The translations under genes and the position numbers were made by a program. From positions 1 to 64,000 of the forward strand of contig CALBNX010000077.1 in NCBI GenBank assembly GCA_937896885.1: DNA of 64,000 bases. The letters are read 5' to 3'. The notes below the pieces were generated by a model. That model was not told the origin of the DNA. It did no database searches and saw only the letters and a program-made list of their open reading frames with translations. Positions 51,951-61,499 of this stretch are shown piece after piece. Within the stretch, counting starts at the first letter, position 1. Every line of letters begins with the position of its first letter. This stretch comes from an uncultured Clostridia bacterium. GTDB lineage: Bacteria; Bacillota; Clostridia; Oscillospirales; Acutalibacteraceae.

Positions 51951-52682
51951 ATGGAAAAAAGAAACCTTGATAGAAAAGGCGCTATGAATCTTAGCGCAAT
52001 CGGACTTTTTGCTGTGGCAATTTTGCTTGCAGTTATCACAATGATTATGAGCACAAAGGTTGCCGAAGGTGGTTGGGCAGAGTTCTTATGGGCGTTAGGC
52101 AAATTACAAGACTTTATTCAATCTCTTGAAAACAGATGGCTTATTGCTCTTGCAATACTTGTGGTTTATGTGCTTAAAGCAGTTGTGCCAATTCCGTTCC
52201 CTTTTATTATGATTATGACGGGTGTTATGTTTGAACCAGAACTGGCATTGCCACTCAATATTGTAGGCTTTTCAATAACACTTTCAATAGTTTATTGGTA
52301 TGGCAGACGACTTGACGAAGGCGTTGCCGTACATAAACTGAAAAAATATGAAAATGTTCGCGAGATGCTTAATCACGCGGGCAAGACGAAATTGGGCGTA
52401 TTGTTTCTCATAAGACTTGTTCCATCAATCCCTATCAATATGGCAAGTCAGTTTTATGGGGGTATCAAGTTCCCATTCGGAAAATTTATGGTTGCATCAA
52501 TTGCGGGTTATTTCATTAAGTTATGGACATATTCTGTAATGGGTGGTAATATTGCACAACCTTTCACATGGCATTTTATGGCTCCTGTAATAATTCTTTT
52601 AGTTATTTCAGGCACAGCTGTTTTAATTACAAATATAGCGTTGGAAAAGAGAAAAGGAGAAAATAAAGATGGCAACAATTAA
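51951..52682 (+). CDS. VTT-domain (DedA/TVP38-like) membrane protein
   Basis: A 243-residue polytopic membrane protein with about six hydrophobic segments. The VTT/SNARE-associated core (PFPFIMIMTGVMFEP, then LFLIRLVPSIPINMASQFYGGIKFPFGKF) is present. Relatives move or flip lipids such as undecaprenyl phosphate, or keep membrane potential. The ATG at 51951 follows AAGGGG. Its end overlaps galK by 14 bases, so the two are coupled, though no functional link is obvious. Confidence 0.82.
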   Translation: MEKRNLDRKGAMNLSAIGLFAVAILLAVITMIMSTKVAEGGWAEFLWALGKLQDFIQSLENRWLIALAILVVYVLKAVVPIPFPFIMIMTGVMFEPELALPLNIVGFSITLSIVYWYGRRLDEGVAVHKLKKYENVREMLNHAGKTKLGVLFLIRLVPSIPINMASQFYGGIKFPFGKFMVASIAGYFIKLWTYSVMGGNIAQPFTWHFMAPVIILLVISGTAVLITNIALEKRKGENKDGNN

Positions 52683-53949
52683 TGTTTTGAAAAACGATAT
52701 TTTGAATGGCGCTTATGACGAGAGATTCAAGCGCGTTTATGTTACAGACGAAGCAGTTAAGGCTCAACACGAAAGATATGTAAGTTTGGCAAATGACTTT
52801 GCTGAAATTTTTAGTGCAGACAGAGATGCAAGAATGTTCTCAGCACCTGGTCGTACAGAAGTCGGTGGCAACCACACAGACCACAACCACGGCAGAGTTT
52901 TAGCGGCAGGTATCAACCTTGATGCTATTGCAATTGCATCTAAAAATGACGAAAACATCGTTCGTGTAAAATCACGTGGATACGATATGGATGTTTGTGA
53001 CATCACAGACCTTGAAATTAAAGAAAATGAAAAAGGTCATTCACCAGCACTTGTTCGTGGTATGTGTGCAGGTTTCCTTAAATATGGCTACAAAATCGGT
53101 GGCTTTGACGCAGTAACAATGTCAAGTGTGCTTTCGGGCTCAGGTCTTTCATCATCAGCGGCTTATGAAGTTCTTGTTGGTACAATGCTCAACTACCTTT
53201 ATAATGACGGACAAGTTGATGCAATCACTATCGCAAAGATTGCACAATATGCAGAAAATGTATATTTTGACAAACCTTGCGGACTTATGGACCAGATGGC
53301 TTGTTCGGTTGGTGGATTTGTTACAATCGACTTTAATAACCCAGCAGAGCCAATCGTAAATGAAGTTAAATTTGACTTTGCAGCATCAGGTCATTCACTT
53401 TGCATTGTTGACACAAAGGGTAGCCATTCAGACTTGACAGATGACTATGCAGCAATCCGTAGCGAAATGGAAGCAGTTGCAGGTTGCTTTGGCAAGAAAG
53501 TTCTTCGTGAAGTCCCAGAAGATGAATTCAAGAATAATATTCCAACAATTCGCGCAAAGGTTGGCGACAGAGCAGTTATCCGTGCAATGCACTTCTTTGC
53601 AGACAACGCAAGAGTATTAAAAGAAGTTGATGCTCTTAAAAAGGGTGATTTTGAAGAATTCAAATCATACATACTTGAAAGTGGTGACTCATCATACAAG
53701 TATAATCAGAATGTATTTTCTGTTAAAAAGCCTTCTGAACAGCCTGTTTCATTGGCACTTGCAGTAAGCGAAAGCATTCTCAAGGGCAAGGGCGCATGGC
53801 GTGTTCACGGCGGTGGATTTGCAGGTACAATTCAGGCGTTCGTTCCAAACGAAATTCTTGCAGATTACAAAAATGCAATGGAGAGTATTTTCGGCACAGA
53901 TTCTTGCTATGTACTCATTATTCGTCCAGTAGGTGGCGTAGAAATCTAA
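52669..53949 (+). CDS. galK: Galactokinase
   Basis: A 426-residue GHMP kinase. The galactokinase signature GRTEVGGNHTDHNHG, the ATP-binding GLSSSAAYEVL and the C-terminal HGGGFAGTIQAF are present. It phosphorylates galactose at C1, the first step of the Leloir pathway, but no galT or galE is in the window. AAAGGAG precedes the ATG inside the VTT gene. Confidence 0.94.
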   Translation: MATINVLKNDILNGAYDERFKRVYVTDEAVKAQHERYVSLANDFAEIFSADRDARMFSAPGRTEVGGNHTDHNHGRVLAAGINLDAIAIASKNDENIVRVKSRGYDMDVCDITDLEIKENEKGHSPALVRGMCAGFLKYGYKIGGFDAVTMSSVLSGSGLSSSAAYEVLVGTMLNYLYNDGQVDAITIAKIAQYAENVYFDKPCGLMDQMACSVGGFVTIDFNNPAEPIVNEVKFDFAASGHSLCIVDTKGSHSDLTDDYAAIRSEMEAVAGCFGKKVLREVPEDEFKNNIPTIRAKVGDRAVIRAMHFFADNARVLKEVDALKKGDFEEFKSYILESGDSSYKYNQNVFSVKKPSEQPVSLALAVSESILKGKGAWRVHGGGFAGTIQAFVPNEILADYKNAMESIFGTDSCYVLIIRPVGGVEI

Positions 53950-53957
53950 TCTTGTTG

Positions 53958-54039
53958 GCAAATTTTCCGTGATACTGCGTTGTGACATCTCGAAATATCC
54001 GCATATTCCTTCGATGCCACGCCTTGTCTAACGAAAAAT
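53958..54039 (+). repeat. 82-bp palindromic repeat, copy 2
   Basis: Same orientation and same length as 50691-50772. The hairpin stem is kept where bases differ (GTGACATC with GATGCCAC). It lies directly after galK. Confidence 0.85.
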
Positions 54040-54109
54040 TTTCTCAACAATATTAAGTGTGTTCTTTTCATAAAGATTACATTGAAATTTAATTTTAAGG
54101 TTGGTTTAA

Positions 54110-55102
54110 ATGACAACTATTGAACTTTTAGAAAAATTAACATCCCTCGCAGGTGTTGCGGGGGATGAGAAATGCTCCTTTGAAACATTCAAGGGGCTTT
54201 TTTCACCGTGTGGCAAGGTTTCTTGCGATAAGGTAGGCAACATAATTATCGAAAAAGACGGCAAGGGCAAGCATATTTTACTTGATGCTCACATTGATAC
54301 AATTGGTTTCGTTGTTACGGGGATTACTGATGATGGTTTTCTTCGTGTAACTAAAGTCGGTGGTGTTGATATGCGCACGGTTGAGGGTGCAGAATTAACA
54401 ATTCACGGCACAGAAGATATTTATGGTGTTGTCTGCACCGTGCCACCGCATCTTTCAGACGGTGAAAGCCGTGTTTCAAAAGACGGTACTTGCGTTGTTG
54501 ATATCGGTATGAGTAAAGCAAATGCAGAGAAAATCGTTTCAATCGGCGACAGAGTAAGCTTCAGAAACTCATTTTCAGTTCTTTCTGAAAACTGTGTTTC
54601 TTCACCATATATTGATGACCGTGGTGGAATTGCTGTGCTTCTTAAAGCACTCGAATATACAAATACTGAGAATAAAATCACCCTTGTTTGCTCTGCTCAA
54701 GAAGAAACAGGTGGCACAGGGGCTACTTGTGCATCTTTCAATAGTGATGCGGATTTGTCTTTGTCAGTTGATGTGAGTTTTGCTCATACACCTGATTCGA
54801 ATCCAAAAGAATGTGGCAAAATGAATGGTGGACCAATGATAGGTTATTCACCGATTTTAAGTCGTGAATATTCAGAGCTTCTTGTAAAAGTAGCAGAAGA
54901 AAATAATATTCCATATCAAAAAGAAATTATGAATGGAAAAACGGGCACAAATGCCGACCACATCACAATTTCAAAGGGTGGAATTCCCTCTGCTTTGGTT
55001 TCATTACCACAGAAATATATGCACACACCTGTTGAAACGGTGGATATTCGTGACATTGAAAATTGTGCAATTCTTATTGCACGATTTCTTGAAAGGGTGT
55101 GA
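54110..55102 (+). CDS. M42 family metallopeptidase, copy 1
   Basis: A 330-residue dizinc aminopeptidase of the M42 (glutamyl aminopeptidase/endoglucanase-like) family. Metal ligands appear in LLDAHIDTIGFVV, IDDRGGIAVLL and the catalytic QEETGGTGAT, with the closing HTPVETVDIRDIE. TTAAGGT precedes the ATG. The next gene is a paralogue 5 bases later, so the pair is one transcription unit. Confidence 0.9.
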   Translation: MTTIELLEKLTSLAGVAGDEKCSFETFKGLFSPCGKVSCDKVGNIIIEKDGKGKHILLDAHIDTIGFVVTGITDDGFLRVTKVGGVDMRTVEGAELTIHGTEDIYGVVCTVPPHLSDGESRVSKDGTCVVDIGMSKANAEKIVSIGDRVSFRNSFSVLSENCVSSPYIDDRGGIAVLLKALEYTNTENKITLVCSAQEETGGTGATCASFNSDADLSLSVDVSFAHTPDSNPKECGKMNGGPMIGYSPILSREYSELLVKVAEENNIPYQKEIMNGKTGTNADHITISKGGIPSALVSLPQKYMHTPVETVDIRDIENCAILIARFLERV

Positions 55103-55107
55103 GCAAT

Positions 55108-56124
55108 ATGAATATGAAATTACTCAATGAACTTTGCGTTTTGAATGGAACATCAGGTGACGAAAAAAGTGTTAGAGAATTTATAATCTCAAAACTTCCC
55201 GATGATTGCACATATTCAGTTGACGCACTCGGCAACCTTATTGTTGATAAAAGAGGTGAGACCACACCCAAAAACAAAGTTGCTCTTTTTGCACATATGG
55301 ATGAAGTTGGTTTTATTGTCACATATATTAGTGATGATGGATATGTTTATGTATCAAATGTGGGTGGAATTGATGATTCTGCACTCTTTGGTAAAAAATT
55401 AACTATCAATGGTTTTGTTGGTGTTGCGGGTGGCAAAGCAATCCATCAATGCAGTGCTGACGAGAGCAAAAAAATACCAAGTATTACTGACATTTCAGTT
55501 GATTTTGGTTTTGAAAACAAACAAGACGCAGAAAAATATATTTCTCTTGGTGATTTTGGTTATTTCAAATCAGATTTTATTCCATTTGGTGACAAGATGC
55601 TTAAATCAAAAGCACTTGATGACCGAGTTGGTTGCGATGTTATGTTAGAACTTTTGCAAGAAAAGTCAAAAATTGACTACACCTGTGTTTTTACTGTTCA
55701 AGAAGAAATAGGAACCCGTGGTGCAACTGTCAGCGCATACACAGTAAACCCCGATTATGCCATTGTAATCGAAACAACAACTGCTTCGGATATTCCTGAC
55801 ACACCTGACCATAAAAAAGTCTGCAAAACAGGTGGTGGCGCAGTAGTATCATTTATGGACAGGGCAACACTCTATGACAGAGAGTTATATAAACGAGCTT
55901 TTGAAATCGCAGAAAAGAACAACATTCCTTGTCAGACAAAAACAGTTGTTGCAGGTGGCAATGACGCAGGCGTAATTCACAAATCAGCAGGTGGAATTAA
56001 AACTATTGCGGTGTCTTTGCCTTGCAGATATATTCATTCAGGTTCTTCCGTCTGCAATTCTAATGATATTGAAAGCGTTGAAAAACTCACAAGAGAACTT
56101 TTAAAGGACTTGGCAAATGGTTAA
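55108..56124 (+). CDS. M42 family metallopeptidase, copy 2
   Basis: A 338-residue M42 paralogue with LFAHMDEVGFIVT, LDDRVGCDVMLELL, VQEEIGTRGATVSAYT and the C-terminal RYIHSGSSVCN. M42 enzymes form dodecameric tetrahedra, so mixed particles with copy 1 are possible. The ATG at 55108 follows GGGTGTG; a GTG start overlapping copy 1 is less likely. Overlaps the next gene by 8 bases. Confidence 0.9.
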   Translation: MNMKLLNELCVLNGTSGDEKSVREFIISKLPDDCTYSVDALGNLIVDKRGETTPKNKVALFAHMDEVGFIVTYISDDGYVYVSNVGGIDDSALFGKKLTINGFVGVAGGKAIHQCSADESKKIPSITDISVDFGFENKQDAEKYISLGDFGYFKSDFIPFGDKMLKSKALDDRVGCDVMLELLQEKSKIDYTCVFTVQEEIGTRGATVSAYTVNPDYAIVIETTTASDIPDTPDHKKVCKTGGGAVVSFMDRATLYDRELYKRAFEIAEKNNIPCQTKTVVAGGNDAGVIHKSAGGIKTIAVSLPCRYIHSGSSVCNSNDIESVEKLTRELLKDLANG

Positions 56125-56809
56125 ATCAATAAATCAAGCAGACAAGTTAATTTTTGACTATTTGGGAAAAGATAACACAGCTCTCTTTCTTTCGCAAACA
56201 GGGTTTTTTATGGATTGCGAATTAAATGATGGTGTTTTGTGGGCACAATTTGATGATGAAAACAAAATTACTGCAATCGTTTCAGGAGAAAACGACAGGT
56301 GCGTAGCTTTCGCAAGTGAAAAGGCAGATTTTGAAGAGCTTTCGTTTGTGCTCAATGGCTCAATTTTTTCAACAGATAATTTACCATACAACCGAATAGA
56401 CAAAAAATATCTAATGCATATTTTACTAGATGAAACAAAAGGTGAAAAGGGTATAAAATATACTCATTATAATAAAATTGAAAAGCTGAATGACAAACTT
56501 ACACCCGACCAGACAATGTTAAAACAGTTTTTGAATCTTCGTGGTTGTTGTGAAGGTGCAGTAATTGAAAAACCTTTACAAACAATAAGTGGTGGATTTA
56601 TCTCATTCAACAAAGATTTGGCATTGATTACAGATGTTTTTACAAAAGAAAAATATCGCGGTCAAGGTTATGGAAAAGCGATAGTCAAAAAATTACTAAA
56701 CCTTTCCCCGCGAAAAGATGTCTATTTAATTTCTCGTGATTATAATGTAAAATTCTATGAAAAACTCGGCTTTGAAGTCGTGAAAGATATATACGAATAC
56801 AAAATATAA
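56117..56809 (+). CDS. GNAT acetyltransferase
   Basis: A 230-residue protein: an unassigned N-terminal half and a C-terminal GNAT domain with LITDVFTKEKYRGQGYGKAIV, the acetyl-CoA pyrophosphate loop, followed by a YNVKFYEKLGFEVV end. Probably acetylates a small amine or a protein N terminus. Starts inside copy 2 of the M42 gene (AAAGGA site). The acceptor is unknown. Confidence 0.8.
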   Translation: MVKSINQADKLIFDYLGKDNTALFLSQTGFFMDCELNDGVLWAQFDDENKITAIVSGENDRCVAFASEKADFEELSFVLNGSIFSTDNLPYNRIDKKYLMHILLDETKGEKGIKYTHYNKIEKLNDKLTPDQTMLKQFLNLRGCCEGAVIEKPLQTISGGFISFNKDLALITDVFTKEKYRGQGYGKAIVKKLLNLSPRKDVYLISRDYNVKFYEKLGFEVVKDIYEYKI

Positions 56810-56822
56810 AAGGAAAATTAAA

Positions 56823-58094
56823 ATGTTTTTTGAAATCAGTAACAGAATTGACGAATTATCAAAGGTGGCTCTCGAAAAGGCAAAGCCTGTTTTTGAGGGC
56901 ATAGACCAATTAACAGAATATAATCAGCAAAAGGTGTTGTCTGCGTTTATTCGCAATCGTGTTGATGAAACCGATTTCAACACAACAACGGGCTATGGTT
57001 ATTCTGATAAAGGTCGTGAAAAACTTGATAAGCTTGTTGCCGATATTTTTGGCACAGAAAGTGCAATTATCCGTGCAGGTGCGTTGGCAAGTGGCACACA
57101 TACTCTCGCAGTTTGCCTATATGGTATTCTTCGTCCAAACGATGTAATGCTTTGTGTAACAGGCACGCCTTATGATACTCTTCACTCAACAATCGGCTTA
57201 GGTGGTAAAAATATGGGTGACGGTACTCTTGCAGACTTTGGTGTTCATTATCAACAGGTTGATTTGACTGAAAATGATGAAATTGATTATGATGCAATTG
57301 AAGAATGCGCAAAAGATAAGGCTGTGAGAATGGTTTATATTCAGCGTTCTCGTGGTTATTCACTCCGTCATACAATTTCAATAGCAGAAATTGAAAAAGT
57401 TTGCGAAATAGTACATAGAGTTAATAAAAGAGCAATCGTTATGGTTGATAACTGCTATGGTGAATTCACAGAAAAACTTGAACCAACAGAAGTTGGTGCG
57501 GATTTAATCGCGGGCTCACTCATTAAAAATGCAGGTGGTGGTATAGCACCAAGTGGTGGATATATCGCAGGTCGCAAGGATTTGGTTGAGCTTTGTGGAT
57601 ACAGACTCACAACTCCTGGTCTTGGCACAGAATTGGGTGCAACTCTCGGTCAAAACAGAAATATATTTATGGGGCTTTTCAATTCACCCCATGTTGTCGG
57701 TGAAGCACTCAAAACAGCAATTTTTGCAGCATCACTCTTTACGGAATTAGGATTTAAAGTTACACCAGAAGTGAATGAAACTCGTCATGATATAATTCAG
57801 GCAATTTGTCTTGAGAATTCAGAAAACCTTATTGCATTCTGTCAGGGGCTTCAAAAAGGCGCTCCCGTTGACTCTTATGTAACACCAGAGCCTTGGGATA
57901 TGCCCGGTTATGACAGTCAGGTTATTATGTCGGCAGGTGCATTCACGTCGGGCTCATCAATAGAACTTTCTGCTGATGCCCCACTCCGTGAGCCATTTGC
58001 GGTTTGGATGCAAGGTGGACTTAATTTTCACAGTGGTAAACTTGGTGTAATGCTTGCAGCAGAAGAAATGCTTAAAAGGGGATTGATTAAATGA
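56823..58094 (+). CDS. PLP enzyme, methionine gamma-lyase-like
   Basis: A 423-residue fold-type I PLP enzyme of the group often called 'aluminium resistance protein' (YnbB-like). The PLP Lys is K235 in GSLIKNAGGG and the cofactor Asp is D209 in VMVDNCYGEF. It resembles cystathionine gamma-synthase family members, but its reaction is not established here. AAAGGAAAA precedes the start. It overlaps the next gene by 4 bases. Confidence 0.85.
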   Translation: MFFEISNRIDELSKVALEKAKPVFEGIDQLTEYNQQKVLSAFIRNRVDETDFNTTTGYGYSDKGREKLDKLVADIFGTESAIIRAGALASGTHTLAVCLYGILRPNDVMLCVTGTPYDTLHSTIGLGGKNMGDGTLADFGVHYQQVDLTENDEIDYDAIEECAKDKAVRMVYIQRSRGYSLRHTISIAEIEKVCEIVHRVNKRAIVMVDNCYGEFTEKLEPTEVGADLIAGSLIKNAGGGIAPSGGYIAGRKDLVELCGYRLTTPGLGTELGATLGQNRNIFMGLFNSPHVVGEALKTAIFAASLFTELGFKVTPEVNETRHDIIQAICLENSENLIAFCQGLQKGAPVDSYVTPEPWDMPGYDSQVIMSAGAFTSGSSIELSADAPLREPFAVWMQGGLNFHSGKLGVMLAAEEMLKRGLIK

Positions 58095-59614
58095 AACTTA
58101 TGCATTTAAAAAGTGGTACTGATGTTCGTGGTGTTGCAGTTGCAACGGAGAAATACCCTGAAATTCAGTTGACAGACGAAGTTGTTAGAGAAATCAGCGC
58201 ATCTTTCATTGATTTTCTTTGCGAAAAGAAAAACAAAAACCCAGAAGACCTTTTAGTATCAGTTGGTCACGATTCAAGAATTTCTGCTGACAGAATCAGA
58301 ACAGCCGTTATTGATATTCTTGTGAGTATGGGTGTCAATGTGCTCAACTGTTCATATTGTTCAACCCCAGCAATGTTTATGACAACGGTCACAAGAAAAT
58401 GTGACGGTGCAATTCAGATTACTGCAAGTCACCATCCTTTTGACCGTAACGGACTTAAATTCTTCACTCGTGATGGTGGACTTTCAGGTGACGAGCTTAA
58501 AAGCATTCTCAAAAATGCAGAAGAAGAAAAGCCAAGAGAATTAAATAAAAAGGGTAGCATTACAGATGTTGATTATATTTCGGAATATTCTGCAATGCTT
58601 CGCGATATGATAAAAGAAGAAGTGGGCGCAAAAGACTATGATTATCCTTTAAAAGAATTCAAAATCGCAGTTGATGCAGGTAATGGTGTAGGTGGATTCT
58701 ATGCAACTGAAGTTTTAGCACTACTTGGCGCAGATGTTAGCGCAAGTCAGTTTTTAGAACCTGATGGAATGTTCCCAAATCATATTCCAAACCCTGAAAA
58801 CAAGGTTGCTATGGAATTTATCAGAAAAGCTACCGTTGAAAATCATTGTGATTTAGGTGTAATTTTTGATACTGATGTTGACCGTGCATCTTGTGTTGAT
58901 TCTCACGGCAACGAAATAAACAGAAATTCTATTGTTGCTCTTGCATCTGTTATTGCCCTTGAAAACAATAAGGGTGGCACGGTTGTTACAGACTCTGTAA
59001 CAAGTGACGGGCTTCGTGAATTTATTGAAGATAATTTGGGTGGCAAGCATATCCGTTTCAAGCGTGGATATAAAAATGTTATTGACGAAGCAATTCGCAG
59101 AACAGAATTAGGCGAAAATGTGCCCCTTGCCATTGAAACATCAGGCCACGCAGCGTTCAAAGAGAATTATTATCTCGATGATGGCGCTTATCTCATTACA
59201 AAAATTATAATCAAAGCAGCAATTCTCAGAAAAGAAATGAAACATATTGGCGATTGCATTGCAGACCTTAGAAAGCCAATAGAAGAAAAAGAATTGCGCT
59301 TTAATATAATAGCAGAAGATTTTAGACCAATCGGTGAAGCGCTTATTGAAAAAATCAAAATCCTTGCCGAAAATGATAGTGATATGGTTCTCGCACCCGA
59401 TAATTATGAGGGTGTCAGAGTTTCATTTAAAGACCAGAAAAGAAACGGATGGTTTTTGCTTCGTCTTTCTGTCCACGACCCAGTTATGCCGTTCAATACA
59501 GAGAGTGATTCTGTGGGCGGTTGTGTTGAAATTTGTAAAACTTTTTATGAAATTGTAAAAGATGTAAAGGATATTGACTTTACACCGCTTAAAGATTTCA
59601 TAAAAATACAATAA
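58091..59614 (+). CDS. Phosphohexomutase (phosphoglucomutase/phosphomannomutase)
   Basis: A 507-residue alpha-D-phosphohexomutase. The phospho-serine is S113 in QITASHHPFDRNG; the metal loop is FDTDVDRAS; the sugar-binding loop is ETSGHAAFKENYYLDDGAY. Whether glucose, mannose or glucosamine phosphate is preferred cannot be decided, but the general role is moving phosphate between C1 and C6. ATG overlaps the previous gene's stop. Confidence 0.9.
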   Translation: MKLMHLKSGTDVRGVAVATEKYPEIQLTDEVVREISASFIDFLCEKKNKNPEDLLVSVGHDSRISADRIRTAVIDILVSMGVNVLNCSYCSTPAMFMTTVTRKCDGAIQITASHHPFDRNGLKFFTRDGGLSGDELKSILKNAEEEKPRELNKKGSITDVDYISEYSAMLRDMIKEEVGAKDYDYPLKEFKIAVDAGNGVGGFYATEVLALLGADVSASQFLEPDGMFPNHIPNPENKVAMEFIRKATVENHCDLGVIFDTDVDRASCVDSHGNEINRNSIVALASVIALENNKGGTVVTDSVTSDGLREFIEDNLGGKHIRFKRGYKNVIDEAIRRTELGENVPLAIETSGHAAFKENYYLDDGAYLITKIIIKAAILRKEMKHIGDCIADLRKPIEEKELRFNIIAEDFRPIGEALIEKIKILAENDSDMVLAPDNYEGVRVSFKDQKRNGWFLLRLSVHDPVMPFNTESDSVGGCVEICKTFYEIVKDVKDIDFTPLKDFIKIQ

Positions 59615-59619
59615 AGGTG

Positions 59620-59648
59620 TTGACAAAACCGATAAAAAAATTTACTAT
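59620..59648 (+). promoter_or_regulatory. Promoter of acpP
   Basis: TTGACA, 17 bases, TACTAT, starting 6 bases after the mutase stop codon. Confidence 0.75.
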
Positions 59649-59682
59649 TATTGGTATAAAAAGTAATTGGAGGTGTTATATG

Positions 59683-59904
59683 ATGTTTGAAAAAATTCGC
59701 GAGATTATTTGTGACCAACTCGAATTAGAAGAAGACCAAGTTACAATGGACTCAATTCTTCTTGAAGACCTTGGTGCAGACAGCATTGATTTAGCTGACC
59801 TTGTTATGACATTTGAAGACGAATTCAATATGGAAATTTCTGACGAGGCTCTTGAAAATATTAAAACTGTTTCCGATATTGTTAAATATGTTGAAGAAAA
59901 CTAA
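59683..59904 (+). CDS. acpP: Acyl carrier protein
   Basis: A 73-residue acidic carrier protein whose Ser34 in DLGADSIDLADLV takes the phosphopantetheine arm for fatty acid synthesis. GGAGGTG lies upstream of two adjacent ATGs; the second (59683) has normal spacing. It has its own consensus promoter and terminator, with no fab genes nearby. An ACP for another pathway cannot be excluded. Confidence 0.92.
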   Translation: MFEKIREIICDQLELEEDQVTMDSILLEDLGADSIDLADLVMTFEDEFNMEISDEALENIKTVSDIVKYVEEN

Positions 59905-59920
59905 TTTTTGATTTATTTTA

Positions 59921-59960
59921 ACAGGAGCACTTTAAAAATGCTCCTGTATCTTTTATTTTT
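59921..59960 (+). terminator. Terminator of acpP
   Basis: ACAGGAGCA pairs with TGCTCCTGT around a 9-base loop, then ATCTTTTATTTTT. Confidence 0.85.
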
Positions 59961-59978
59961 AGATAAGGAAGAAGAAAA

Positions 59979-61415
59979 ATGGCTGAACAAAAAAAGATGG
60001 TTGAAGAAATAACTTCAATGGACGTGGATTTTGCCAAATGGTATACCGACGTTGTTAAAAAAGCAGAATTGGTTGAATACACAAGCGTAAAAGGTTGTAT
60101 GGTTATTCGACCTTATGGCTATGCAATTTGGGAGAATATTCAGAAAACTCTTGACACAATGTTCAAAGAAACAGGGCACGAAAATGTTTGTATGCCTATG
60201 TTTATTCCTGAAAGCCTTCTCAACAAAGAAAAGGACCACGTTGAAGGATTTGCACCTGAAGTTGCTTGGGTAACTCATGGTGGTAGTGAAAAACTCGAAG
60301 AGCGTCTTTGTGTTCGACCTACTTCTGAAACACTTTTCTGTGAACACTATGCAAATATAATCCAGTCATATCGTGACTTGCCAAAACTCTATAACCAATG
60401 GGTTTCAGTTGTTCGTTGGGAAAAGACTACAAGACCTTTCCTTAGAACAAGAGAGTTCTTATGGCAAGAAGGTCACACAATCCACGCAACAGCAGAAGAG
60501 GCACAAGAAGAAACAATCAGAATGCTTAATGTTTATGCAGACTTCTGTGAAAACTATCTTGCAATGCCTGTTGTTAAGGGCGTTAAAACTGCAAAAGAAA
60601 GATTTGCAGGTGCAGAAGATACATACACAATCGAAGCACTTATGCACGACGGCAAAGCTTTGCAGTCTGCAACAAGCCACTATTTCGGTGATGGATTTGC
60701 AAAAGCTTTTGAAATTCAGTACCAAGATAAAGACAATAAGTTAAAGCACCCATTCCAGACATCATGGGGATGCACAACTCGTCTTATCGGCGCTCTCATT
60801 ATGACTCACGGTGACGATAACGGTCTTGTTTTACCACCAAAAATTGCACCAATTCAGGTTGTTGTTATTCCGGTTGCTTCTCATAAACCAGGTGTTAAAG
60901 AAAAGGCAACTGAAGTTTATGAAAACCTTAAGAAGATTTGCCGTGCAAAGATTGATTTGAGCGACAACTCACCGGGTTGGAAATATGCAGAGTACGAAAT
61001 GAAGGGTGTTCCACTTCGTCTTGAACTCGGTCCTCGTGACATTGAAAATAATCAATGTGTTATCGTTCGTCGCGATACAAGAGAAAAATATTTTGTATCT
61101 CTTGACGAACTCGAAACAAAGATTCCAGAACTTATTCAGTTAGTTCACGATGGTCTTTATAATGCAGCACTTGAACGCAGAAACAATATGACTTATGTTG
61201 CAAATAATATGGATGAAATGATTGACATCGCTGAAAACAAACCTGGTTTTATTAAAGCTATGTGGTGTGGCGACAGAGAGTGTGAAGACGCTCTCAAAGA
61301 GCAAGCTGGTGTTTCATCACGCTGTATTCCATTCGTTCAGGAAAAAATCGGTGGAACTTGCGTTTGCTGTGGCAAACCGGCTGACAAGATGCTCTATTGG
61401 GGCAAAGCATATTAA
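59979..61415 (+). CDS. proS: Prolyl-tRNA synthetase, archaeal/eukaryal type
   Basis: A 478-residue class II synthetase. Motif 1-3 regions are recognisable (FIRTREFLWQEGHT-like, here FLRTREFLWQEGHT; LELGPRDIENNQCV; TRLIGALIMTHGDDNG). It lacks the long editing insertion of the typical bacterial ProRS and ends in a Cys-rich domain with KMLYWGKAY, so it belongs to the archaeal/eukaryal-like group found in some Clostridia. AAGGAAG precedes the ATG. Confidence 0.95.
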   Translation: MAEQKKMVEEITSMDVDFAKWYTDVVKKAELVEYTSVKGCMVIRPYGYAIWENIQKTLDTMFKETGHENVCMPMFIPESLLNKEKDHVEGFAPEVAWVTHGGSEKLEERLCVRPTSETLFCEHYANIIQSYRDLPKLYNQWVSVVRWEKTTRPFLRTREFLWQEGHTIHATAEEAQEETIRMLNVYADFCENYLAMPVVKGVKTAKERFAGAEDTYTIEALMHDGKALQSATSHYFGDGFAKAFEIQYQDKDNKLKHPFQTSWGCTTRLIGALIMTHGDDNGLVLPPKIAPIQVVVIPVASHKPGVKEKATEVYENLKKICRAKIDLSDNSPGWKYAEYEMKGVPLRLELGPRDIENNQCVIVRRDTREKYFVSLDELETKIPELIQLVHDGLYNAALERRNNMTYVANNMDEMIDIAENKPGFIKAMWCGDRECEDALKEQAGVSSRCIPFVQEKIGGTCVCCGKPADKMLYWGKAY

Positions 61416-61417
61416 AG

Positions 61418-61447
61418 TGCAGAATGCAAAATGCAGAGTGCAGAATG
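61418..61447 (+). repeat. Period-7 tandem tract, TGCAGAA type
   Basis: Four heptamers TGCAGAA, TGCAAAA, TGCAGAG, TGCAGAA directly after the proS stop codon; the same period and word as at 29818-29847. Confidence 0.85.
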
Positions 61448-61456
61448 AAATAACAA

Positions 61457-61499
61457 AGGACTCAACGGAAATGTTGAGTCCTAATTTTATGCTTTTTTG
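61457..61499 (+). terminator. Terminator of proS
   Basis: AGGACTCAAC pairs with GTTGAGTCCT across a 6-base loop; T-rich sequence follows and overlaps the end of the convergent unknown gene. Confidence 0.8.
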
